64,000 nucleotides of DNA, from the NCBI RefSeq assembly GCF_001598055.1, contig NZ_CP014844.1, forward strand, positions 248,001 to 312,000. Direction: 5' to 3'. Position numbers and translations under genes: made by a program. The notes beneath the pieces are model-generated. The model did not search any database. It was given only the letters and a program-made list of their open reading frames with translations, and was not told the DNA's origin. This DNA is from Cupriavidus nantongensis. Lineage in GTDB: Bacteria; Pseudomonadota; Gammaproteobacteria; Burkholderiales; Burkholderiaceae. Below are positions 1 to 7,438 of the stretch, one piece after another. Numbering within the stretch: the stretch's first letter is position 1; each line of letters opens with the position of its first letter.

Positions 1-1
1 G

Positions 2-1063
2 ACCGACTCGGGCGTGGAAGTGCTGCGCGGCGAGGCGCGCGTCACCGGGCCGGAGGAGGTCCGCGTCGGCGACGAGACCATCCACGCGCGCCGCATCCTG
101 ATCGCCACCGGCGCGCGCCCGCGCACGCTCGACGTTCCCGGCGGCGAGCTGGCCGCGAGCTCCGACGACGTCTTCACCTGGCAGAGCCTGCCTGCGTCCG
201 TCGCCGTGATCGGCGGCGGCTATATCGGCGTGGAGCAGGCCTCGATCCTGTCGCGCTACGGCGTCAAGGTCGACCTGGTCGTCGCCGGCGACCGGCTGCT
301 GCCGCATTTCGACCACGACATCGGCACGGCGCTGGCCGACGCGCTGACCGCGCGCGGCGTGCGGCTGCACCTGAATGCGCGCGTGCACCTGCTGAGCCAG
401 GCCAACGGCGCGGTCGAGGTCTGCTACCAGCCCACCAACGACCCGAGCCGCGCGGGCCAGACCGAAGCCGTACGGGCGCAGGCCGCGCTGGCGGCGATCG
501 GGCGCGTTTCCAATGTGCAGGGCCTGGGGCTGGAAGCGCTGGGCGTGGCCTTCGGCGAGCGCGGCGGCATCCGCGTCGATCGCCAGTTCCGCAGCAGCGT
601 GCGCAGCGTCTATGCGCTGGGCGATGCCATCGACGGCCTGCACCTGACGCCGGTGGCCACCGCGCAGGGGCGCTGGCTGGCCGACCGGCTGTTCGGGCGG
701 CGCGGCGAACGCGCGGATTTCAATTTCGTGCCGACCGCGGTGTTCTGCGAGCCGGCCATCGGTGCGGTAGGCCTGACCGAAGCGCAGGCCATCGAGGCTG
801 CCGGAAAGCCCGAGCGCATCCGTACCGTGGTCAAGCGCTTTGTCTCGCTCGAGCATCGCTTTGCCGGGACGCCGCACCAGTCGGTATTCAAGCTGGTGCT
901 CAACGCGCGCAGCGGGCGCGTGCTGGGCGTGCATCTGATGGACAACGCCGCGCCGGAGATCGTGCAGGCGCTGGCGGTGGCATTAAGGCTGGGAGTGCGC
1001 GAATCGCATTTGCAGACGACGGTGCAGGTGCATCCTACGGTGGCGGAAGAGTTGTTCGGGTAG
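2..1063 (+). CDS. FAD-dependent pyridine nucleotide-disulfide oxidoreductase, glutathione reductase-like (5' end outside window)
   Basis: Flavoprotein disulfide reductase that would use NAD(P)H to reduce a disulfide such as glutathione disulfide in the cytoplasm. The reading frame is open to the first base of the window, so the N-terminal FAD fold and the redox CXXXXC motif are not visible; a GTG at 14 is internal. Visible are the second dinucleotide-binding motif GGGYIGVE, the FAD-contacting segment ALGDAIDGLHLTPVA, and the C-terminal dimerisation domain ending HPTVAEELFG, whose His-Pro and Glu form the usual acid-base pair. The HPTxxEE ending fits glutathione reductase better than lipoamide dehydrogenase or mercuric reductase, but the substrate is an inference. 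It converges on the histidine kinase gene across a short palindromic repeat. Confidence 0.85.
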   Translation, partial: TDSGVEVLRGEARVTGPEEVRVGDETIHARRILIATGARPRTLDVPGGELAASSDDVFTWQSLPASVAVIGGGYIGVEQASILSRYGVKVDLVVAGDRLLPHFDHDIGTALADALTARGVRLHLNARVHLLSQANGAVEVCYQPTNDPSRAGQTEAVRAQAALAAIGRVSNVQGLGLEALGVAFGERGGIRVDRQFRSSVRSVYALGDAIDGLHLTPVATAQGRWLADRLFGRRGERADFNFVPTAVFCEPAIGAVGLTEAQAIEAAGKPERIRTVVKRFVSLEHRFAGTPHQSVFKLVLNARSGRVLGVHLMDNAAPEIVQALAVALRLGVRESHLQTTVQVHPTVAEELFG

Positions 1064-1090
1064 CGCGTTTCGCCACGCGCCCGGTTTTCT

Positions 1091-1115
1091 CCCCTCGCCC
1101 GCTTGCGGGAGAGGG
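1091..1115. repeat. Short G/C-rich palindromic repeat, copy 1
   Basis: An imperfect dyad (CTCGCCCGC / GCGGGAGAG around TT) between two convergent genes. It matches the core of the longer elements at 12108, 26713 and 36971. It may act as a stem-loop at the end of both transcripts; no T-run follows. Confidence 0.6.
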
Positions 1116-1150
1116 AGACCACACTCGGTCGCGATGCGTTCCTGGCCGAG

Positions 1151-2623
1151 TTACCCGCCAACCGGCAACCTCAACACCGCCCGCACCCCGGTGCCCTGCG
1201 CCCCCTCCCCCAACTCCACCGTCCCCCCGAACCGCGCCGCCATCTCGCGCGAAATCGCCAGCCCCAGCCCCGAGCCGGGCTGCGCATTCCCCACCCGCCG
1301 GTAGAACCGCGCAAAGACCTTCTCGCGTTCTTCAGCCGGGATGCCGGGCCCATCGTCCTCGACCACCAGGCAGGCGTGATCGCCCACACGCGTCGCCGAC
1401 AGCGTGATGCGGCTGCCGCGCGGCGAGTACTGGATCGCGTTGTGGACCAGGTTGGCCAGCGCCTCGCGCAGCAGCGCGGGGTCGGCGCGCACCGGCAGTG
1501 CCAGTCCCGGCACCGGCTCCCAGCCGAAGTCCTGCTGCTTGCCGCGCGCCAGCGGCAGGTAGTCCAGCGCGACCTGCTCGGCCACGGTGACGGCATCGAT
1601 GATGTCGATGCCTTCGCCGGCCTCGCCCGGTTGCGCGGCGGCGTCGGCGCGATGCTGGCGTACCCGCGCCAGCGCCAGCAGCTGGTTGGTCAGCCGCGCG
1701 GCCTGTTCCAGCTGCGTGACGATGCCGCCCACCGCTTCGCCGGCGGCGGCGCGCGCGGCTTCGGGGTCGGGGGCGGGGTCGGCGGCATTCAGCTGGCGCT
1801 GGGCGTACTCGGCCTGGGTCTTGAGGATGGCCAGCGGGGTCCGCAGCTGGTGCGCGGCATCGGCGATGAACTGCGCCTGCGACTGCGCCATCGCGGCCGA
1901 GCGCGACACGTGCAGGTTGACCGCATCGACCAGCGGCCGCACCTCGGCGGGCACGCGCTCGAACGCGAGCGGGGTCAGGTCTTCGGGCGAGCGCGCCTCG
2001 ACATCGTCGCGCACGCGCGCCAGCGGACGCAGCACGTAGGTGACGCCGCCCACCAGGATCGCCGCGCTCAGCAGGATCAGCAGCAGGTCGCGCGCCAGCG
2101 CGCTGCGCCACACCGAGCCGATCAGCGCGCTGCGCGGCTCGGCGGTCTCGGCCACCTGGATGATCACGCGCATGCGCGCGTCGGGCCGGTACACCGGGCG
2201 GGCCATCGCGGCGATGCGCACGGCCTCGCCCAGGTATTCGGCGTCGTAGAAGCGCGGCTGGTTGTTGACCAGCGGGCCGCGCGGCAGCGGCAGGTCGCTG
2301 TAGCCGGTCACGGTCTCGACCTGGCCGGCGCGCTCGGTCGAGACGCGGTAGAACACATGGGTCTGCGCCGCGGTCTCGAAGATCTCCATGGCGGCGTCGG
2401 GCAGCGTCAGCTGGACGTTGTCGCCGGCCATGCCGATGGCATTGTCGATGGCGCGGATCGAGCCGTAGAGCGAGCGGTCGTAGGCGGTGTTGGCGGCGTC
2501 GCGCAGCGTGCCGTAGGTAAGCCAGGTGTCGAGCGCCATCATCGCCGCCAGCGCCGGCAGCAACAGCAACAGCAGTTGCCGGCGCAGGCTGCCGCGGCGC
2601 CACAGCAGCACCGGGTGCCGCAT
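1151..2623 (-). CDS. Sensor histidine kinase, TctE/QseC-like
   Basis: Inner-membrane sensor kinase of 490 residues that phosphorylates the response regulator encoded just upstream. Order: transmembrane helix at about residues 14-32, periplasmic sensor of about 145 residues, second helix about 178-198, HAMP linker, HisKA domain with the phospho-acceptor in AAHQLRTPLA (His258), and an HATPase_c domain with N box NLVHNAIQYS, G1 box DDGPGIP and G2 box GSGLGLAI. The ATG at 2623 lies one base after the regulator's stop, which decides the start and indicates coupling; upstream in-frame codons belong to a shadow frame. The periplasmic part and the neighbouring binding-protein gene resemble TctDE (tricarboxylate) systems, but the ligand is unknown. 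Confidence 0.9.
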   Translation of the reverse strand: MRHPVLLWRRGSLRRQLLLLLLPALAAMMALDTWLTYGTLRDAANTAYDRSLYGSIRAIDNAIGMAGDNVQLTLPDAAMEIFETAAQTHVFYRVSTERAGQVETVTGYSDLPLPRGPLVNNQPRFYDAEYLGEAVRIAAMARPVYRPDARMRVIIQVAETAEPRSALIGSVWRSALARDLLLILLSAAILVGGVTYVLRPLARVRDDVEARSPEDLTPLAFERVPAEVRPLVDAVNLHVSRSAAMAQSQAQFIADAAHQLRTPLAILKTQAEYAQRQLNAADPAPDPEAARAAAGEAVGGIVTQLEQAARLTNQLLALARVRQHRADAAAQPGEAGEGIDIIDAVTVAEQVALDYLPLARGKQQDFGWEPVPGLALPVRADPALLREALANLVHNAIQYSPRGSRITLSATRVGDHACLVVEDDGPGIPAEEREKVFARFYRRVGNAQPGSGLGLAISREMAARFGGTVELGEGAQGTGVRAVLRLPVGG

Positions 2624-2624
2624 C

Positions 2625-3299
2625 TCAGCCCTTCGCCTCCGGCTCCAGCAGGTAGCCGAAGCCGCGCAGCGTGACGATGGTGACCCCGTGCCCGGCCAGC
2701 TTCTTGCGCAGCCGGTAGACCAGCACCTCGATCGCATCGGGCGAGACGTCGGCGTCGAGCGAGAACACCTTGTCGAGCAGCTGCGCCTTGGTCAGCGGCT
2801 GGCCGCTGCGTGCCAGCAGCGCGCCCAGCAGGGTCGATTCGCGCGGCGTCAGCGCCAGCGGCGCGCCGCCCAGCGTGAAGCTGCGGGTCTCGCCGTCGAA
2901 CACCAGCGTGCCGCACTGCAGGCGCGGATGCGCGCGCCCGCGGCTGCGGCGGATCAGTGCCAGCAGCCGCGCTTCCAGCTCGGCGATGGCGAAGGGCTTG
3001 GGCAGGTAGTCGTCGGCGCCCAGGTTCAGCCCGCGCACGCGCTCGTCCAGGGTGTCCTGCGCGGTCAGGATCAGCACCGGGGTGCGGTCGTCGCGCCCGC
3101 GCATCGACTTGAGCACGGCCAGCCCGTCCTTGCCGGGCAGCCGCAGGTCGAGCAGCACGGCGTCGTATTCCTCGGCCTGCAGGCGCGCCTCGGCCTGCAG
3201 GCCGTCGGCGACGTGCTCGATCACAAAGCCGCCCTGCTCCAGCGCGCGGGCGACCCAGCGTGCCAGTTCGACTTCATCCTCCACCAGCAGGATGCGCAT
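2625..3299 (-). CDS. OmpR-family response regulator, TctD-like
   Basis: DNA-binding response regulator of 224 residues. The receiver domain (1-115) has the acidic pair at Glu7/Asp8, phospho-acceptor Asp51 in LLDLRLPG, and the conserved Lys in the PKPF motif. The C-terminal winged helix (about 125-222) has the typical LTPRESTLLGALL and VLVYRLRKKL segments. It is the first gene of a two-gene unit with the kinase, separated by one base. The substrate-binding protein gene at 3503 diverges from it, so the roughly 200-bp gap (3300-3502) is the expected target. Specific inducer not determinable. Confidence 0.92.
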   Translation of the reverse strand: MRILLVEDEVELARWVARALEQGGFVIEHVADGLQAEARLQAEEYDAVLLDLRLPGKDGLAVLKSMRGRDDRTPVLILTAQDTLDERVRGLNLGADDYLPKPFAIAELEARLLALIRRSRGRAHPRLQCGTLVFDGETRSFTLGGAPLALTPRESTLLGALLARSGQPLTKAQLLDKVFSLDADVSPDAIEVLVYRLRKKLAGHGVTIVTLRGFGYLLEPEAKG

Positions 3300-3502
3300 G
3301 CCGGTCTCCTCCTGTGCCGGTTGGTTCTATGTTAGGTTGCGGCGCGCACACGCGGGGACAAGGCCTGGAAAGCGCCCGCAAAACCGGGGGCAGCACCAAT
3401 GGAGCGCGCCCGCCGCGGGCGCCTATAATACCCTCGCCCCGCCGCTCCCGGCGCGCTTGCCGCGTCACCGGCGGCATCGGCAGTCCCTCCGTCCCGAGCA
3501 CC

Positions 3503-4717
3503 GTGTCGCCGCGTCCGTCCCAGCCGTCCCAACCTTCACAGCCGTGCCTGACCGATAGCGCTGCGCCCGTTTCGGGGCAGCGCCGCCGCCTGCTGGGCAC
3601 CGCGCTGCTGGGTGGCGCCGCGCTTCCGGCGGCATGGCCGCTGCATGCCCAGTCCAGGCCGCCGGCTGCGCCGCGGGGATACCCGTCGGGGTACGACGCC
3701 ATCATTGCCGGCGCGCTGCGCGAAGGCATGGTCGCGGTGTACGCGTCGACCGACCTGGAGGTGGCGCGGCCGCTGATTGCCGCGTTCGAGGCGCGCTACC
3801 CCGGCATCCGCGTGCACTACCAGGATCTCAACACGGTCGAGCTCAACCAGCGCTTCCTGGCCGAGACCGCGGCGCTGTCCGGCCAGCCGCCGGAGCCGAG
3901 GGCGATCTTTGCCGATGTGCTGTGGAGCACCGCGATGGACCTGCAGATCAAGCTGGTCAACGACGGCCATGCGCAGCGCTACGCCTCGCCCGAGCGCGCC
4001 GGCCTGCCGGGCTGGGCGGTGTGGCGCGACGAAGCCTGGGGCACCACCTTCGAACCCGCGGTGATCGTCTACAACCGCCATCACCTGGCCGGCATGCGCC
4101 CGCCGCGCAGCCGCAGCGGGCTGGCGCGGCTGCTGCAGGAGCACGCGCCGCGCTGGCATGGCAAGGTGGTGACTTACGACGTGGAGCGCTCGGGGGTGGG
4201 CTACCTGCTGGCGCAGCAGGACGCGCGCATGGGCAGCGAGTTCTGGTACCTGGCGCAGGCGCTCGGGCGGGCCGGGGTGCAGCTGTCGGCGTCGACCGCC
4301 GAGATGATCGAGCGCATCGCCAGCGGCGAGCTGGTGATGGGCTACAACCTGCTGGGCTCCTACGCCCTGTCGCTGATGCAGCGCGGCGCGGCGATCGACG
4401 TGATCGCCCCCAGCGACTACACGCTGGTGATGTCGCGCGTGGCTTTTATCGCGCGGCGCGCGCCGCGGCCCAATGCGGCGCGGCTGTGGCTGGACTACCT
4501 GCTGTCGCGCGAGGGCCAGGCGCTGCTGGCCAAGTCGACCTCGCAGCTCTATACCATCCGCACCGATACCGACAGCGTGCACACCGCCGCGGCGCTGTCG
4601 GAGCGGCTCGGCTACGCGCTCAAGCCGATCAGCGTCGGCCCGGGCCTGCTGGCGGCGCAGGACGCGATGCGCAAGCGCGCGTTCCTGGCGCGCTGGCGCG
4701 AGGCGATGCGCGGCTAG
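3503..4717 (+). CDS. Tat-exported periplasmic substrate-binding protein (iron(III)/ABC type)
   Basis: Extracellular solute-binding protein of about 404 residues. The N-terminus carries a twin-arginine signal: RRRLLG followed by a hydrophobic stretch and a probable cleavage after LHAQ (about residue 50). The mature part has the fold signature of Fe(3+)-type ABC binding proteins, with YASTDLEV near the start, a periplasmic hinge and a C-terminal WLDYLLSREGQALL segment. The start is uncertain; GTG 3503 is chosen because it leaves a normal signal peptide, and longer in-frame versions run into low-complexity sequence. A TATAAT hexamer at 3424-3429 could be the -10 box, but no -35 is clear. No permease or ATPase gene is adjacent. 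It diverges from the two-component genes, which suggests it is their target or a ligand-presenting partner, as seen for TctC-like proteins. Confidence 0.82.
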   Translation: MSPRPSQPSQPSQPCLTDSAAPVSGQRRRLLGTALLGGAALPAAWPLHAQSRPPAAPRGYPSGYDAIIAGALREGMVAVYASTDLEVARPLIAAFEARYPGIRVHYQDLNTVELNQRFLAETAALSGQPPEPRAIFADVLWSTAMDLQIKLVNDGHAQRYASPERAGLPGWAVWRDEAWGTTFEPAVIVYNRHHLAGMRPPRSRSGLARLLQEHAPRWHGKVVTYDVERSGVGYLLAQQDARMGSEFWYLAQALGRAGVQLSASTAEMIERIASGELVMGYNLLGSYALSLMQRGAAIDVIAPSDYTLVMSRVAFIARRAPRPNAARLWLDYLLSREGQALLAKSTSQLYTIRTDTDSVHTAAALSERLGYALKPISVGPGLLAAQDAMRKRAFLARWREAMRG

Positions 4718-4747
4718 CGCTGCCGCCGCGAACCGTCGCGGCGTGTC

Positions 4748-5488
4748 TCAGGGCACCAGGTCCGGGGTATCGAGGCCGCCGTTCTGCGCGGCGCAGGCCT
4801 GCCGGCACAGCGTGGACAGCTCCTGGTCCAGCTCGGCCATCGGGCGCGGCACGTAGCCATGGCGCAGCGCCGGGGAAAACTTCAGGGTATCGATGAAGGC
4901 GTCGGACAGGCGCTCGGCATTGGCGTCGAGGTTGAAGTCCTGCGGCGAGAACAGCCAGTGCGCCAGCACCCCGCCCACCGCGGCATGGAAAGCGTTGACG
5001 GCCAGGTCCAGGTCCAGGTCGGCGGGCAGCTGGCCGCGCTCCAGCGCCAGGCGCAGGTGTTCGCGCATCTTGACCAGGCCTTCCTGGTGCGACTGGCGCT
5101 GGCGCTCGAAGATGGCGCCGTTGTCCTGCACCATTTCGCACTTGTGGAAGATGATCTCGAAGACCCGGCGCCAGCGCGGGTTGATCACGGTCTGGCGCAT
5201 CACGTAGGCGCAGATGTCGCGGATGCCGCCGAGCGGGTCTTCCTGGCGCGCCAGCCGCTCCGGCTCGATCAGCGCTTCCACCGGCAGGTGGACGCGGTCG
5301 CACATGGCGGCGAACACATCGCTCTTGTTCTTGAAGTGCCAGTAGATCGCGCCGCGGGTCACGCCCGCCGCCTCGGCAATGTCGGCCAGCGACGGGCGTG
5401 CCACGCCGCGGGCGTGGAACACGGCTTCGGCCGCGTCGAGTATCCGGTGGCGCGTTTCGAGCGCCTCTTCCTTGGTGCGTCTGACCAT
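4748..5488 (-). CDS. TetR-family repressor of the RND efflux operon (AcrR/TtgR-like)
   Basis: Transcriptional repressor of 246 residues. The N-terminal helix-turn-helix reads SLADIAEAAGVTRGAIYWHF followed by KNKSDVF, the classic AcrR/TtgR/MexR-type signature, and the ligand-binding helical domain follows with the family segment FEIIFHKCEM. The ATG at 5488 begins MVRRTKEEA, matching where AcrR-like proteins start; longer in-frame versions have no family match. It diverges from the efflux operon, and a palindrome at 5820-5837 inside that operon's promoter matches the type of operator bound by AcrR/TtgR. It probably senses hydrophobic compounds or antibiotics and derepresses the pump. Confidence 0.92.
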   Translation of the reverse strand: MVRRTKEEALETRHRILDAAEAVFHARGVARPSLADIAEAAGVTRGAIYWHFKNKSDVFAAMCDRVHLPVEALIEPERLARQEDPLGGIRDICAYVMRQTVINPRWRRVFEIIFHKCEMVQDNGAIFERQRQSHQEGLVKMREHLRLALERGQLPADLDLDLAVNAFHAAVGGVLAHWLFSPQDFNLDANAERLSDAFIDTLKFSPALRHGYVPRPMAELDQELSTLCRQACAAQNGGLDTPDLVP

Positions 5489-6097
5489 GATTGTCTCTGG
5501 TGCCGGCGGCATGGCGCGATCGGGCGCGCATGGCCGGGCCTGGTTGGTTTTCTCCCTGATGCGGCTGCCACGGCAGCCGCACATGCCGCTGGCCGGGGCC
5601 CGCGGCGGGTCGTTGTCATCACATGCCGGGCATTGCCAAGCTTGCGAGCCGACACGACGGCGCGCATCCTAACCCGAGCCGGCGGTTTGCGCCGGGATCT
5701 GGGGCGGTTTGGACGCATTTCGTACCGATCCGATCGATGGAGCGGCAGGGTCTTGCGCCTTGGCGTGCCTTTTCGCGCAGGTTGTGCGCCGAAAGGCCCT
5801 TTCGCAACATCAACTTAACATACATGCTTGAATGTATATATAATACGCGCTTGCCCGGCATTCGGCCAGCCGCCCACTGTGACCTACCCAGCACGGCGGG
5901 CAATCCTGCTGCAGGCCAGCCGGTCAATTTATCCAGTCGTTACATAAAAGCCACCGTTCGTCGCAATCGTCACCGCGACGCCGTGATTTGTGGCTAGCAT
6001 CACGCTTTTGCCCGCCGCAAAGCCTTGCGGCGCGCCATGTCGTTCCCGTTTGTCCGATGACACGGCGGGGCGCCACGGCGGATCTCAAATTGCCATC
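5489..6097. other. Divergent regulatory region between the TetR repressor and the efflux operon
   Basis: About 600 bases with no convincing gene. It holds the efflux promoter and operator near 5815-5844 and a roughly 250-base transcribed leader before the adaptor gene. The repressor's own promoter was not located. Confidence 0.7.
5815..5844 (+). promoter_or_regulatory. Sigma70 promoter with AcrR/TtgR-type operator in the spacer
   Basis: A -35 box TTAACA (5815-5820) and a perfect -10 box TATAAT (5839-5844) are separated by 18 bases. The spacer contains the perfect inverted repeat ATACAT-N6-ATGTAT at 5820-5837, close to the E. coli acrAB operator. A repressor bound here would block RNA polymerase directly. 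This AT-rich patch stands out in GC-rich DNA. Confidence 0.85.
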
Positions 6098-7366
6098 ATG
6101 GGGTTATCGATGAGGAAGTCCCAACGTATCAGTCGCGTTGCAGCCTGTGCACTAGCGGCCCTGTCGGCCGTGGCGCTGTCCGCCTGCGGCGACAAGAAGG
6201 CCGAGGGCGGCGCCCCGCCGCCGCCTGAAGTGGGCGTGGTCACCGTGACGCCGTCGCCGGTCGCTGTCGTCAATGAACTGCCGGGCCGCCTGGAAGGCGT
6301 ACGCACCGCCGAAGTGCGCGCCCGCGTCGAAGGCATCGTGCTGTCGCGCAACTACACCGAAGGCGGCGAAGTCAAGGCCGGCCAGGTCATGTTCCGCATC
6401 GACCCCGCGCCCTACCAGGCCGAGCTGGCCTCGGCCCAGGCCGCGCTGCAGCGCGCCGAAGCCAACGCCGTGTCGGCGCGCCTGAAGGCCGACCGCTACA
6501 AGCCGCTGGTGGCGGTCAACGCGGTCAGCAAGCAGGAGTACGACGACGCCGTCGCCGCCGCCGGCCAGGCCAATGCCGACGTGGCGTCGGCCAAGGCCGC
6601 GGTGCGCACCGCCCAGATCAACCTGGGCTACACCACCGTGACCGCGCCGATCAGCGGCCGCGCCGGCCGCGCGCTGGTGACCGAGGGCGCGCTGGTGGGC
6701 AAGGGCGAGGCGACCAAGCTGGCGCTGGTCGAGCAGGTCGACCCGATGTGGGTCACCTTTACCCAGCCGGCCTCCGAAGTCACGCGCCTGCGCCGCGCGA
6801 TCGAGTCCGGTGCGGTCAAGGGCGTCAACGGCGGTGCCAACGTGCACCTGTTCGTCGAGGACGGCCGCGAGTATGCGCACACCGGCAAGCTGCTGTTCTC
6901 GGACATGACGGTCGACCCGACCACCGGCGCGATCACGCTGCGCGCGCAGTTCCCCAACCCGAACCGCGAGCTGCTGTCGGGCACCTTCGTGCGCGTGAAG
7001 ATCGAGCAGGGCGTGGACGAGAACGCGCTGACCGTGCCGCAGCGCGCGCTGATCCGCGGCGCCCAGGGCGCCAGCGTGATGGTGGTGGGCGCCGACGGCA
7101 ACGTCGCCGCGGTGCCGGTCAAGGCGCCGCAGGCGATCGGTGACCGCTGGATCGTCACCGAAGGCCTCAAGGACGGCGAGAAGGTGATCGTCGAGGGCCT
7201 GCAGAAGGTCAAGGTGGGCGCGCCCGCCAAGGCCGTGCCGTTCGTGCAGGCCGGCGCCTCGGCACCGGCCGCGACCCCGGCCGCGGCTTCCGCCGCTCCC
7301 GCTCCCGCTTCGGCGCCCAAGGCCGAGGCGAAGCAGGAGGTGAAGGCCGAGGGCAAGCAAGGCTGA
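6098..7366 (+). CDS. RND efflux periplasmic adaptor lipoprotein (AcrA/MexA-like)
   Basis: Membrane-fusion protein of about 422 residues linking the inner-membrane pump to the outer-membrane channel. The signal peptide ends in a lipobox, LSAC, so the mature protein starts with a lipidated Cys followed by GDKK. Then come the barrel-sandwich lipoyl half (ELPGRLEGVRTAEVRAR), the alpha-hairpin (LASAQAALQRAEANA), the second lipoyl half (TVTAPISGRAGRALV) and the beta-barrel. The C-terminus is a low-complexity Ala/Pro/Lys tail of about 40 residues. ATG 6098 and ATG 6110 are both possible starts; the protein from 6110 begins MRKSQRISR. It is followed after 72 bases by the pump gene, forming one operon under the promoter at 5815. 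Confidence 0.93.
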   Translation: MGLSMRKSQRISRVAACALAALSAVALSACGDKKAEGGAPPPPEVGVVTVTPSPVAVVNELPGRLEGVRTAEVRARVEGIVLSRNYTEGGEVKAGQVMFRIDPAPYQAELASAQAALQRAEANAVSARLKADRYKPLVAVNAVSKQEYDDAVAAAGQANADVASAKAAVRTAQINLGYTTVTAPISGRAGRALVTEGALVGKGEATKLALVEQVDPMWVTFTQPASEVTRLRRAIESGAVKGVNGGANVHLFVEDGREYAHTGKLLFSDMTVDPTTGAITLRAQFPNPNRELLSGTFVRVKIEQGVDENALTVPQRALIRGAQGASVMVVGADGNVAAVPVKAPQAIGDRWIVTEGLKDGEKVIVEGLQKVKVGAPAKAVPFVQAGASAPAATPAAASAAPAPASAPKAEAKQEVKAEGKQG

Positions 7367-7438
7367 ACACCGCCGGGCCGCGGCGGCTGACGCCAGCCGC
7401 CGCGGCACACAGGGCTAGACAAAGAGGGAGCCAGTCTT

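Noticed and set aside
1103..2674. Long plus-strand frame opposite the histidine kinase
   Set aside because: Arg/Gln/His-rich composition and no family; the kinase on the other strand has every expected motif.
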